Translations under genes and position numbers: made by a program
The notes under the pieces: model-generated
The model's database searches: none
The model's input: only the letters and a program-made list of their open reading frames with translations
Told to the model about the DNA's origin: nothing
Assembly: GCA_036365145.1 (NCBI GenBank)
Contig: JAEOAD010000982.1
Span: 8,644,001-8,708,000, forward strand
From: Orientallactaga sibirica
Taxonomy: Eukaryota; Chordata; Mammalia; Rodentia; Dipodidae
Direction: 5' to 3'
Length of the DNA: 64,000 nt
Shown: one piece after another, positions 9,728 through 21,149 of the stretch
Layout of the letters: every line of letters starts with the position of its first letter
Numbering within the stretch: position 1 is the first letter of the stretch

Positions 9728-10541
9728 TAACAGATTATACTCTTTTTTCCCCTTGACCCTGCTCCCATTTCCCTGGAGTCCTCCTCAGTGGGTTATGGTA
9801 TTTAATGTGGGGTCATGAAGGCCTCAGTCAGTCCCTATGGGGTGGTGGGGGCTGGGGGGAGAGCATGCCTCAGGGTATTTCTACCTACTCTGTAGGTCTT
9901 AGAACTTTTCTGTCCCCTCTTCCACAGTGTTCCCTGAGCCATGGAAGGCCTATTGGCAGTCTGATTTAATATTAAGGTCTTTGTAGCCTCTGGAGGTCTG
10001 TTTTAATAGGTTGTGCTTGAACACCATGTCTGTCACCATCACCCTGGAGCTGGTTGTCAGGCTAGCAGTGAGAGCAGTGTTCATGGCGCTGCCTCCACTG
10101 CAAGTTCTCCTGGGCCCTGGCAGGTGTGGAAGAGAGGCCAAGTCTCGTGGGCAATCAATTATCTTCTTGTCTTATTGATGGATCTTGGCTCTCCTCTGTT
10201 TTCTCTGCTATCTGTAAAATAAAGCATATTCTCCAACTAGGAGTGAGAGCAGCTTAGGTTAAAGGGGGTATGCAAAGTTATTTGAGAGATTTTTGGTGTG
10301 TAAACCAATCTTTCTCCAGAGACTAGTGGGGGCTTCTCTCTGAAGTATGAGTTTCCTGACAATGGGATTATGTCTTGGTTTCCAGTACCAGATATGAGTT
10401 CTCTCCCACTGAGCAGGCTTCATGTTCAATCAGTGAACAGCTGCTTGCCCACAGGGGCTGTGTGCCACTATTGCACAAGTGTGTACTTCTTATCCAGCTG
10501 GTCGATTTTGTAGTCTGCAGGGCCCTCTGCTCATTCATGCT
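9728..10541 (-). mobile_element. L1 3' UTR, 3' segment
   Basis: Pyrimidine-rich start, then CTGGAGTCCTCCTCAGTGGG and on to GTGTGCCACTATTGCAC, collinear with the L1 3' end at 18.2-19.7 kb. It is interrupted by an ERVK-like LTR and resumes at 12771. No ORF2 coding is present. Confidence 0.82.
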
Positions 10542-10574
10542 GTTGGTTATTGTGCCCCACATTTGGGCGCCAGT
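10542..10574 (-). other. target duplication plus retained retroviral primer-binding site
   Basis: GTTGGT (10542-10547) recurs at 12765-12770 as a 6-bp duplication. Inside it are 27 nt not belonging to the LTR. On the minus strand these start AC then TGGCGCCCAA, the start of a Lys(1,2)-type tRNA primer site, with the rest of that 18-mer similar apart from a one-base gap. A normal solo LTR should have no such remnant. Confidence 0.75.
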
Positions 10575-12764
10575 TGCTGGGGTTTTTTCCCTCCACCACC
10601 GGCAGGTAGAGCGGAAGAGAGAGAAGGCCTCTCTCGAGGCTGGCAGTCTGGTTTACTCAAACCCCTCCCCTATAGCAGACAGCTTCTTTTCCAGACCAGG
10701 CACAGTTATGGAGGAGGGATCTGTTTTACAGATCCAGGGAAGTTCCATAATGGCTTGACGGCTTCCCTTCAGAGGACCAGGCAAAGAGAGAAAAGCCAAC
10801 CAGCCACCACAGCACACAGAGCAAAACTACAGCCAAAAGGTCACAGCAGCAGTGTTCAGGAACTCCTGCTAGGCACATTTGCATATCTTTACAATGGAAT
10901 CTTCACCATTAACACCTAAGACCGGCCCCAGTGACCTTGCCTCTAACAAGGTGATTGCAGATGCAAACTATAACTAATAATTGAATATATTGGGGACAAT
11001 TCAAACTATCATTCCGCCCCTGGCCCCCAATATATTTAGCTCCTTGTCTTATTTATAACTATCTTGTAAATTGTACTCAGTCCAATTTCAAAGGTTTTTC
11101 TTGATCAACTTAAGATAGCCAGTCTGTAAAATCAAACAAGTTAAATACTTTCAACATGTAAAGGCACAGAGTAAACATTTTTAACTGTATAAGACATAGC
11201 AAGGAGAAACTAAAACAATGCAAACTCAACCGACATCAACAGTCATCAAACTTCTGCAGTTAGTTCAATTTGAGTCTCCAGGTTTTTTCCAGCTGGGCAG
11301 AGTCACCAGTGAAAACTTTCATCCCATGCCAACACTGCACTCCAAGCCCTTTTGCACAGTCTGGTATTCAAAACATCTTCAGGTCTCCAGAGTCCATCTT
11401 CCAAAAGCTCTTCCAGCCTATTCCTGGGTCTTCATGCCCTGCCTCATGCCGCATCTCAGCAGCAGCTCCTGGAACCGTGTGCAATTCATGAGCATTTTTG
11501 CTTGACAAGGTGTGCAGGAGCCATATTCTTAATCCAGGGATGAAATAAATCACAGCCTTGAAAAGCAGGTTCCTTCTCCAGTCAGCTCTTTCCAAGAATT
11601 TGCATTTCTAACAGTCTTTCCTCAGGCATCCTCTCCATTGTTTTAATGTAGGCACCTTCCTTCCACCTTCCTTAAGATTGCTAATGTGTTTGACAATAGC
11701 AGCTAAACCAGTCTCAATGCCTCTACTTTTAACTTGCTTCAGGTTTTCCAACTTAAAATCTTAAATCTCTCAGTCCAATGCCCACACATCAGTCCATTAC
11801 AAATTTAACCTTGATCAAACTTTCTGGGCCTGGATATCCAGCTGCCCAGTTCCAACAAAGTCCTCTGCAGTCTTTTCTTTTTGCCAAGCCTAGTTCAATA
11901 CTAGCATTCTCAAACTCTCATCAGAATAGTCCATAAAACTTGGCTTACCACTCCAGAAGGCACCTTCAGTTGCAAGCACCAAGTCCATGCCCATTCCTCC
12001 AAAACAAAGGTTGCTGAATATGGATCTGGTTCATCTCACCCCACACTCCTCGGTACCACTTTACTGTAGCAGACAGCTTCAGGTTCGCTGAGAGAACTTC
12101 CAGACCAGGCACAGTTATGGAGGAAGGGATATTATTTATTGAAGCTTACAGATCCAGGGAAGTTCCATAATGGCAAGAGAAACAGCTTGCCCTTCAGAGG
12201 ACCAGGCAAGAGAGAGAAAAGCCAACCAGCCACCACAGCAGAGCAAAACTACAGCCAAAAGGTCACACAGCACACTTCAGGAACTCCTGCTAGGCACATT
12301 TGCATATCTTTACAATGGAATCTCAAACCCACCATTGAGTGACCTTGCCTCTAACAAGGTGATTGCAGATGCAAACTATAACTAATAATTGAATATATTG
12401 GGGGACATATATTCAAACTACCACACCCCCTAAAACACCGGGGAGAAAAACCACATTGAGCCGCAGAGACCGTCTAAGGCGGGAATCTCTCCTTTATTGT
12501 CATGGGGAGGTATTTATATATTTTGAGGAAGGGGGCGGGAAGAGAGGATGAGAGAAAGGTGTAAGGGCCAATAGTATTTCACCACGTCAGCAGCAGCTGG
12601 GCGGAGGCAGTTTCAGCTTAGGTGCTGAGTCACTCCAAGGACAGGTCGCTAAACTCTACTCAGGCTCCGGAAGCTCGACTAGGCCTCACCGGGGGTAGGC
12701 CAAGGACAGGTAAACTCTGGCTGGGCTCAGAACCACTAGGCCTCACACCGGGCAGGGCCCAACA
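10575..12764 (-). mobile_element. ERVK-like LTR split by an ERVL-like provirus
   Basis: The LTR occupies 12431-12764 and 10575-10670 (about 430 bp). On the minus strand it starts TGTTGGGCCCTGCCCGG, has a TATA-like ATATATAAATA and AATAAAGGAGAGATTCCC a little downstream, and ends ACCCCAGCA before the primer-site remnant. The 6-bp duplication GTTGGT supports class II (ERVK). The interruption lies in R/U5. Confidence 0.82.
10671..12425 (-). mobile_element. ERVL/MaLR-type provirus, eroded copy
   Basis: LTRs at 10671-11011 and 12065-12425 bracket an internal region of about 1.05 kb. The 3' LTR is preceded (minus strand) by the purine tract GGGGGCCAGGGGCGGAA. Beside the other LTR lies a Leu-type primer site disrupted by small insertions. 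The flanks TCCCC and CCCCC give an almost exact 5-bp duplication. No gag, pol or env coding is seen. Compared with the copy at 41.8 kb it has lost many short blocks. Confidence 0.9.
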
Positions 12765-12770
12765 GTTGGT

Positions 12771-13436
12771 GACCATTGTCCTCCAGCAGCTCCCATAGGG
12801 CTCTCCAGCACTATGAGGGCTAGCCAGGAAGAAGCTAGTTTCCCTTTTGGTTCCAACATGGTATTCTGATGTCCTGTGACTGCAGCCTGTGATGTCTTCA
12901 ACAATAGGGCCTTATTTTATTTATTTATTTTTTTAGGACATTAAGTGTTTAAACAATGGCCTCATTGTTTTGGGGACTTCATGGGTCTCCCTGGTCAATA
13001 GTTCACTGTGGAGGCAACCCAACTCTGGGCCTGGGAATTACCAGCCAGAGTCCATGGTTTTAAGGTTACGCTCTTACCACCTTCTATCTGGACTGTCCCC
13101 TCTCCCCCTTTATTGGTGGTTATATCTTGTAGAATGCTAGTCCCAGTGAGGGTTTCTATGGATCTGGTTCATGTTGTCTTATCTTTTGTGTAATTTCCTC
13201 CCCACCCTCCTTACCCCCTGCCCCTCCACACCCCTCCCATCCCCAATCTTCTGCCCTCCCCTAACTTGTTAGCTGACTGCTCCTCTCCTCCCACTCTAGT
13301 TCTCTCTCCTGCTCTCATTCGAGTTTTATGCCTATATTCCTGCTACTGACTACAGTTTGCACTCATCGCTAACTGATCCTAGTGAGGAACTGCAGATGAG
13401 AGAGTCCATGCAGTGTTTGTCTTTCTGTGCCATCAT
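12771..13436 (-). mobile_element. L1 3' UTR, 5' segment
   Basis: Continues the same L1 after the LTR insertion: GACCATTGTCCTCCAGCAGC..., GTCTTCAACAATAGGGCCTTA..., ending in GTTTGTCTTTCTGTGCCAT. It is collinear with 19.0-19.6 kb. Confidence 0.8.
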
Positions 13437-13668
13437 AGTTTTCGAGACAGGGTCTCTTATCATCCTTGAACTCACTGGTTCAGCTACACTAGCGAGCCAG
13501 TGAGCCCCAGAGATCCTCCTGTCTCTGCATCCCCAGTGCTGGGATTACAGGTGGGCCATTCCACTGAGCTTTTATTTTTACATGGGTCCTGGGGATCCAA
13601 AGTCATATCCACAGGCTTGTTCAACGAACACTTACTTTACCTACCAACTGAGCCACCTCCCTAGCCAT
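13437..13668 (-). mobile_element. B4 SINE, tail-truncated
   Basis: TTTTCGAGACAGGGTCTCTT, CCCCAGTGCTGGGATTACAGG and a head ending CAACTGAGCCACCTCCCTAG. Confidence 0.82.
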
Positions 13669-14000
13669 AAGTGAGTATCACTGAAATAGTACAAGTTATT
13701 TATCTCATCACTTAGGGCTACATCATATCTATTCATTTTCACATTATGAATTGAATCGGATTGTTAGCTTTCAAATGTCAAGAACTCTCTTTACTAGCTC
13801 CTCTCCCATAGGTAGGTAGGGCTGGTTCTGGGGTCCTCAGGACAGACAGAAGGAGCAGCAGGTACTCTCTACCCAACCAGCAGTCTTGGAGAGAGAGAAG
13901 TTTAATTTTAGAGGTGTTACAGATAGCCAAGGAATTGTATAAACAGGTTATGTCCGTCTATTCCCTTTCCAAGGGTGATTACATTAGACTGGTGCCTAGG
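13669..14000. other. single-copy sequence
   Basis: No feature recognised. Confidence 0.4.
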
Positions 14001-14155
14001 TTGGGTGTGGTAGCACAAACTTTTAATCCTAGCACTCAGGAGGCAGAGGTAGGAGGACAGTTGTGAGTTCAAGGCCTGCCTGGGACTGCAGAGTGAGTTC
14101 CAGGTCACTCTGGGCTAGAGTGAGAGCTTACTTGCTAATAAATAAGTAAATAAAT
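14001..14155 (+). mobile_element. B1 SINE
   Basis: TTGGGTGTGGTAGCACAAAC, AGGAGGCAGAGGTAGGAGG and an A-rich TAAATAAATAAATAA tail. Confidence 0.85.
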
Positions 14156-14520
14156 AAATTACATTAAATAAAAACAATAGCGTGGTGTCCAAAGAGACAA
14201 AGTGTTCATGGAGTTATTCACATGTATGCCTCACAAATATGCCCATTGATTACTTAGAACTGGTAGGGACTGTGGTGTCAGATCTATTTTATATGTCACA
14301 GGTCCATGTCCATTGGTTACTTTGTAAATATCCATTTCAGATACCCAAGTACTGTTCTGAAATGGTACATTAAGGAACAACATAATCTGAGGAAAGTTAG
14401 TTTATCACCTGCCCATTTGAGCTCAAATGAAGATGAGTATTCTTTCTGGAGTCTGCAGGTCATCATGTGACCTCAGGAAGTTTATGGTGTCAAGTATCAA
14501 GGGCCAAATGGGCTGAAACT

Positions 14521-14768
14521 TTTTTTTTTTTTTTTTTTTTTGAGAGAGACACAGAGAGAGAGAGAGAGAGAGAGAGAGGAAGACAGATAGAGAATGCGGC
14601 CTCTCAGCTGCTGTGAATGAAATCCAGATGCGTGCGCCCCCTTGTGGTCAAGTGTGGCATTGCGCCCTTGCGTCACTGCACCTGGCTAAACGTGGGACCT
14701 GGAGATTGGAACCTACGTTCTTAGGCTTAGTGGGCAGGCATCTTAGCCACTCAGCCATCTCTCTAGCC
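14521..14768 (-). mobile_element. tSINE-II copy
   Basis: T-run and (GA)n on the left, GC-rich insert, head GCCATCTCTCTAGCC on the right. Target duplication CTGAAACT at 14513-14520 and 14769-14776. CTCF-like motif at 14632-14650. Confidence 0.93.
14632..14650 (-). promoter_or_regulatory. CTCF-like motif in tSINE-II
   Basis: Minus strand TGACCACAAGGGGGCGCAC. The same 19-mer occurs at 2017-2035 and 49414-49432. Confidence 0.6.
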
Positions 14769-14776
14769 CTGAAACT

Positions 14777-15549
14777 ATCTTGATTACAGTGGACACACCT
14801 GACATTCCGTGTCTTTGGATACTTTTTTTATAAAGCAAAATTATCAGGATGTTGTCATCCCTCCATCTGCTTAAAAAGAATGAGGTTGTCTTGCGTATAC
14901 GCGGGAAAGCACATACTGGGGAAGAGATAATGCTTTGTTTTCAGTAGCAAGAGCTTGGAGTGTCCGTCCAGCAACAGAAGACTGAACTGGTTCAATGACG
15001 TAGCCACTGAGGTGCTTAATGCCTACATAGCTGGGGACAGAGTCCTAAACTGAAACCTTAATCATGTTGTTTACTCATTTGGCAGTTATAATATAAGAAG
15101 GAGTTATTTCTGGAAATAGAAACTCCATCAAACAAACCTTTCCACCACCCCCGAGTGTTCAATGCTAGAGAACTTTGAGCTGTCCTCTTACCCCTGATGT
15201 ATGCACACTACTGGCACATTCTTTTAAACCACCAGGAGGGATCAGGCTAGTAGGCATTTGAAAAATATCTTCCCATTCCAATTAAAAATAATCATTTATC
15301 TGTGACCTGCATAACACGTCATTGGTGTTTAAAATGGAGGAGCAGAACTACTTCATGGATATAGGGAATTTGTAAACACAAATTCAGATTTTGATAGAAA
15401 CCTAACTGTGGACATAAAGCATCATTGTTTGGCAGTTCTGCTCATTTCCTGTGGTATTTGGTGGTTGCAAGGAGTTTTGAACATTCTTCTTTTACAAAAA
15501 AAAAAAAAAAAAGCAAGAACAGTAAAGCTGCCTATCCCTACTTAAAATA
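14777..15549. other. single-copy sequence with A-run
   Basis: No repeat family recognised apart from an A-run of about 17 at 15497-15513. Confidence 0.4.
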
Positions 15550-15575
15550 TATTTTTTAATGTATTTGCTTTATTT

Positions 15576-15610
<35 letters not shown>

Positions 15611-15758
15611 GAGGCACACTAGGGCCTTTAGCCTCTGTAAAAGAACTCCAGACGCATGCACCACCTTGTGCATCTAGCTTGTGGGTCCTAGGGAATCAAA
15701 CCTGGGTCCTTTGGCTTTTCAGTTAAGCACCTTAACCACCAAGCCATCTCTCCAGCCC
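15550..15758 (-). mobile_element. tSINE-I copy
   Basis: (GA)n-rich tail, CACCACCTTGTGCATCTAGC body and AAGCCATCTCTCCAGCCC head on the minus strand. Confidence 0.9.
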
Positions 15759-15759
15759 T

Positions 15760-16241
15760 ATTCACACTCTTTATTCTGCAGCACTTAGGGAAGAAAGAAA
15801 GCCACTCCAAGGTGGGGGTGGAAATGTCCTGTCTCTGCTTGGTGTGTGAAGCCCTCTTGTGCTAAAAGTTCTTGAGGCAGGACAGAATGATTCCAGGTCC
15901 CACAATTTATGTATATCTGGTTACTGCTATTCTTACACTTTCATTGTATTCTAGACTTTGGCTAGGCCATAAAAGAATCTCCAGTACTTTGATAAAAACA
16001 ACTCCTAATCCAATGCTTCTTTTTTAGAACCAAGATACCAAAGCATCTTTGTCTTCACTATGTTTCTGATGCAGTGAAGCACACCAGGAATTGCTATGCT
16101 ATTGGACTATTGGGCAGATATGGGGTACATGTAAAGAAGGGATTGTTCTCTATTCAGATGTTAACAAAACCTCCTCTGCATATGACCTTATTTCTAACAT
16201 TAAAAATTTGGAAACCACATCAATAGTTCAATTCAACTTAA
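15760..16241. other. single-copy sequence
   Basis: No feature recognised up to the LTR target site. Confidence 0.4.
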
Positions 16242-16246
16242 TGCAG

Positions 16247-16619
16247 TGTGGTAGTTTGAATAGATGGCTCCCAATATATTCAGTGTTTTATTAGTTTGTA
16301 GTTTGCATCTGCAGCCACCTGGGTGGAGGCAGTGTCACTGGGCAGGTCTGAAGGTGTGGTGGTGGGTTTAGCATTTCAATCTAAAGATATGCAAAGTGTG
16401 CCTAGCTGGAGTTCCTGAGGTGTGCTGTGCTGTGCTGTGCTGTGTGGCTTTTGGCTTGTGGCTTTGCTGTCTGTGTTTGGTCCTGTGAAAGCAGGCCAGC
16501 TTCTTCTGCCATGATGGAACTTCCCCTGGATCTGTAAGCTTCAATAAATAATATCCCTTCCTCCATAACTGTGCCTCGTCTGGAAGTTCATCTCGGTGAA
16601 CCTGAAGCTGTCTGCTACA
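16247..16619 (+). mobile_element. solo ERVL/MaLR-type LTR, perfect TSD
   Basis: Runs TGTGGTAGTTTGAATAG... to ...CTGTCTGCTACA (373 bp) with AATAAATAATATCCC near the 3' side as the likely polyadenylation signal. It is flanked by an exact 5-bp duplication TGCAG (16242-16246 and 16620-16624), the expected size for ERVL/MaLR. A short (TGTGC)n expansion lies near 16425-16443. Confidence 0.95.
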
Positions 16620-16624
16620 TGCAG

Positions 16625-17385
16625 GGTATAGGTTAAATAAGAAATGTGCCAAACATGCTTATGCACTGGTTTGTGACTACTGGTCCATTGTGAATTTGGT
16701 TAGGATTTTGAGTTAAGTGAGCAAGCCCTTCTTCCTCAGTCACTGATGTCCCTCTTGCTTTATCTAGTCTAGTAGTTCTCTACTAGGGTAAGGAAGTTTT
16801 GCTTCATATTTCATAATGGCTGGGGACAGTTTTATTTTATTTATTTATTTTTTTTTTGTGGTAACAACTCGACAGGTAATGTTACTGACATCTAGCAGGT
16901 ATAGAGGACTGGGATGTTAATAAACACCCTCCAATGTGTAGGAACAACTCTACAACAAAAAGTGAACCTGCCAAGTATCAAGGGTCAAGGGTCGAGGGTA
17001 AGAAGTCCTGCTATGATTAAACTCCACCTGTCAGCCAAGACCCAAGACCCGGTGCTACACTTTGAGGTTTTCTGGATTTTACAAGCCCTCATCACGAGGA
17101 GGATTTTTATGAGATCTACTCAAGTTAGCCACTAATTGAACAATTTTCTTACCTGCTTACATTTCTTATATAGTTTGTGGAGACAGTATTAGACTTGGCT
17201 GTTTAACTAGGTTGTAATGCAAGAAAGTGATTATTTTATAAATGTGCGTGTTTGGGATATGTTATAGGCCATCCTAACCTAGCCCTGACCAAATAGAGAA
17301 AGGTAGAAAGGGGAATATGTGAAGGGATGTTCAGGTAGTCAGAGAAACTGAGTAAGAAAAAAATAGGGATCAATAGAAAAGAAAT
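16625..17385. other. single-copy sequence
   Basis: Only a TTTA/T-rich run near 16832-16857. Otherwise nothing recognised. Confidence 0.4.
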
Positions 17386-17387
17386 TA

Positions 17388-17603
17388 TAAGACTAGAAAG
17401 ATGGCTCAACGGATAAAGTGCTTTGCACTCAAGCCTGAGTACCCGAGTTCAAACCCCATACCACATGTAAAAAGCTTGAAGCTTTGACTGGCTTCTGTAA
17501 TCTTTGCACACTGGCAGTGAGATGGGAGGTGGAGACAGGAAAAATTTCCCCAAGCTCAGAAGCTAGCTGGAAGCACAGTAGTCAAAAACAACAACAGTGA
17601 GAA

Positions 17604-17649
<46 letters not shown>

Positions 17650-17815
17650 GAGGGACCCTGCCTCAAATGTGGTAGAAGGTGAAGGTGAGGGCCAACTCCT
17701 GAAAGTTGACATCTGACCTCCACACGCATGTTGTGGCACACACACACATGCCCCTGTACTCACACGGACATACACATACACACATCACTTATACGTACCT
17801 GCACATATAAAAATA
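17388..17815 (+). mobile_element. B4-type SINE with internal (GA)n
   Basis: Head AAAGATGGCTCAACGG with B-box-like GAGTTCAAACCCC, then a (GA)n microsatellite (about 17607-17643) replacing part of the B1-like body, and a tail CTGACCTCCACACGCATG with CA repeats. Confidence 0.72.
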
Positions 17816-17957
17816 AGAAAAGGAAGTCCAAAGATTATTCTAGCTGAAGTGATGAGAAGAAAGTGGTAAAAGGCAAAAAGATTATGAAAGCAGAATGGAG
17901 TAAAATGGAGGGAAACTTCAAACTGACAAAGGAGTTAATACTTAAAAAGAATTTCTA

Positions 17958-18210
17958 GGGTTGGAGAGATGGCTTAGTGGTTAAGGCACCTGCCTGCTAA
18001 GCCTAAGAATGCCAGTTCCAATCTCCAGGTCCCATGTTTAGCCAGATGCAGTGACGCAAGGGCGCAATGCCGCACTTTTCCACAAGGGGGCGCACGCATC
18101 TGGAGTTCATTCACAGCGGCTGAGAGACTGCTGGCGCGCCCATTCTCTCTCTGCCTCTCCCTCTCTCTCTGTCTCTCTGTGTGTCTCTTTCCAAAAATAA
18201 AATACAATTT
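17958..18210 (+). mobile_element. tSINE-II copy
   Basis: Head GGTTGGAGAGATGGCTTAGT at the left, GC-rich insert, CT-rich 3' part and A-rich tail. Perfect 12-bp target duplication AAAGAATTTCTA (17946-17957 and 18211-18222). CTCF-like motif at 18077-18095. Confidence 0.95.
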
Positions 18211-18240
18211 AAAGAATTTCTAAAAAATTCATTCATTCAT

Positions 18241-19690
18241 TCATCTTGTTTTTTTTTTCTTTTTTCTTTTTTATTATGGACATAGTATGGATACATTATG
18301 TGTTGGAACAATCCTTTCCCTCGTCCCTGCCCCTCCTCCTCAGTGGGGTTACAAGTATTCCCCAGGGGTTGTGGGTTATGCATTGTGGGAGCAGTTATTG
18401 GGAGCAGGCAGTGCCTGTGGGCATGTTGTCCCAACCTGTGGCTCTTACAGTCTTTTTCCCCCTCTTCTACAAAATTTCCTGAGCCGTGGTGGGTGAGTTT
18501 TAAGCCTACTTCAGTGATGAGCTCTTAGGAGCCTCTGGATCTCTGCTTTGGTCGGTGTTGAGTGTGCTCGGTGTCTGTCTCCTTCACCCTGGCACTGATT
18601 ATCAGGTTCGCCACGGAAGCAGCACTCTTGCTCATCTCCCCAGTTCCTGTGTAGTTTCAGCTGTGGCTTGGCTGAAGTGTGAGGGGTCGTTTATCTCCTC
18701 GGGTCTCGCTACCTTCTGACAAAGAAAAACAGATTCTCCAACAGGCAGTGAAGTTAGCATAGGTTAAATGGGATACGTGTTATTAATTTAGAGAGAATAT
18801 GATGGATGTAGCCCCTCTTTTAGCCAAAGACTAGTGAGAGCTTGACATTGGAGAACATAATCTTTGTCTCCATAGGATTCAGACCTGGTTCCCAATTCCA
18901 GATATGGCTTCCTTTGCACTGAGTGGATCTCTTAGCCAATCAGAAAGCTATTGGTTACCCACTAAGGCTGTGTGCCACTATTGCACTGGCGTGTACATCC
19001 TGTCTTGGTGTTTGCTTCTGAGTAGCTTAGACCCCAAGTTGCTGGGAGGGTAGTTGGCCACTTTCCCCCAGTAGCTCATGTAGCACTTTCCAGCACTAGA
19101 CAGGCTATCTGGGGACTGTTTCTCTTCTGGATTCCAGCCAGGTCTCTCCATATTCTGTGCTGGCAGCATATGTTGTCTTCAGCAATAGGGTCTTACCTTT
19201 TACCTCAGAACGGTAATCAAGTGCTTTGACAGAAGCTTGTGCTGTTTTGGGGACCCTGTAGGTCTCTCTGATCAATAGCTCATTGTGGGTAGTGACCGAT
19301 TTCTGGTATGGGGAGTTACAGGCCAGAGCAGGTCTTACCCCATCCTCATGTTGAGGGGTCAATCTTTTAGTGTATCTTCAAGGATAAAGGTTTTTATGGT
19401 ACCAGTTCATTTTGGGTTTAGTTTTGCATCTTTTCTCCCACCCTTCCTCCCCCTCCCCCTCCCCCCAAACCCTTGCATCCCTATTGTCTGGGCTTCGAGG
19501 TGCTGTCAGGTATGTTAGCAACTTGGGCTGAGCCAGGTTAGGAACCATAGATGAGTGAGAACATGTGGTGTTTGTCTTTCTGTGATGGTATGCATTCACT
19601 GAGTCCATCCACTTTTTGACAGATCTCATTGTATCATTTTTTCCTTACCGCTGAGTCGAATTCCATTGTGATCTTGTTTTTGATGCTGCA
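18241..19690 (-). mobile_element. L1 3' UTR, about 1.45 kb
   Basis: Plus-strand T-rich start (the A-tail on the minus strand) and CTCCTCCTCAGTGGGG, then GTGTGCCACTATTGCACTGG, CAGCAATAGGGTCTTACC, GTGTTTGTCTTTCTGTGATG and GTCGAATTCCATTGTG. The order matches the L1 3' ends at 9.7-13.4 and 46.6-47.6 kb. The 5' part and ORFs are lost. Short CATT repeats precede it. Confidence 0.85.
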
Positions 19691-21149
19691 GTCAGGGAAG
19701 ACTCTTCAGAGAATGTAGCATTTCTAGTGAGGTTTCCGAGCACTGATATGGGTTGGCATTAGCAATATGTTTACAATGACTTCCTGATACCTCCTCTTGT
19801 CCCCCTTCTCTCTGGAAAGCCACAAAGTGGGCAACATTGAGATTCTGCCAGCATTGCCTCCTTTTTCTCAGAGGAGTCACTGGCAAGAAGCCTTAGAAGA
19901 CAAAGTGAAAAAGGAAGAAAGAAAATGAGCTCCCTTTCCCACATCATACTCCTGGGGATTAACATGGGGTTTGAATGCCCTCTAAAGAGTAAAGACTGTC
20001 ACCATATATATACATATGGTGACTCCAGGTCCTTACCCAGAGTTGGATGAAAATCTTGCTTTGTTCCCTGCCATCAGTTGTCTGTCGACTGTTCTAAAGT
20101 TCACTCCATGACAAGAGTCTGGGGTACTTGGCAAGGTAAACCAGTCCCTCCTACATTAAGGTCATAACATTGTTCATATGTTTTCTGGTTTGTTTTAATG
20201 CATCCAAATAGTATTTTTCATGTTTAAATAAATACCCACAGAATTCTACAATTACAAACTGGTATTGGCCCAAAAGCTGTGATGTGGTTGAGAAAAGGGT
20301 GTCAGTTTGTAACTTCCATGGGCAGATGATAAATTTCCAGTTGTAAAAATGCTGGAAACATTAGGGAAATGTTTTCAAACTCTCCTTCTCAACCAAGCCA
20401 CTGATCTGAATGAAAAAAAAAAAAATCCCCCTGCATGCCAAAAAAGCATACTTCAGATGTCCCCGTCAACTGCGAGACAGTTGCTTTCCCATGAAGACCT
20501 GCCATATGGACAGTGTGAGAAATCTCAAATTAAAATAAATTGTTATTCAGAGAGAGCCTTTCACTTGAGCCAAATCTCCCAACTTTACATTTTACAGCCT
20601 TTACCACCCAATTATGAGGTCCAGTTGGGTTGTTTGAAATATTTGTAGTATTTCATTCCCCAAGTGTAGCAGTCTTTGTTTTAATCTCTCTTCTACACCA
20701 TAGTGGCCCTGCAGCCGGTGTGAGAGAAAACACCAGCCCGGGCCCTATCTTGCTGCCTTCTGTTCCCCTTCTCCCATTCTACTTCTGGACTCTAGATGCT
20801 AGGCTGAGGCTGCTAAGCCCTGGAGGATGGAGTCCTCACTTAATGATTCTAGATGCTTTAGACTGAGGCTGCAGGGAGAGAGGGCAGGACTGGCCAGGTA
20901 GAACCTTTGAAGTCAACTGCGAGGTAGCTAACCTATTGAAAGGTGGCTTTAGTCATTGTGCATTTGTGCCAGGAAGATAGACTGGTCTTGGTTTGGCTAT
21001 ATTGGGCATCAGACAAGAGGGCAATGCTTGTTTGTGGCACATACTTACTCTCTGGGGTTCTCACTTGATTCCACACTTGTGCTCTCTTTGAGGTCGTTGT
21101 AAATGGAGCTAGGAAGCCAGTGAATTGATCAGAGGGCTAAAGCCAACTG
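19691..21149. other. single-copy sequence
   Basis: No repeat family recognised apart from a short palindrome at 19998-20023. The open frames here (up to about 99 codons) have no recognisable domain. Confidence 0.4.
19998..20023. repeat. inverted repeat, 10-bp arms
   Basis: GTCACCATAT and ATATGGTGAC are exact reverse complements separated by ATATAC. Confidence 0.95.

Noticed and set aside
10479..10919. Longest open frame (146 codons)
   Set aside because: It runs from L1 3' UTR through the ERVK-like LTR into an ERVL-type LTR, so it is a chance frame across nested repeats.
16247..16619. LTR as an active gene promoter
   Set aside because: The LTRs contain polyadenylation signals, but no downstream exon or splice donor could be supported from sequence alone.
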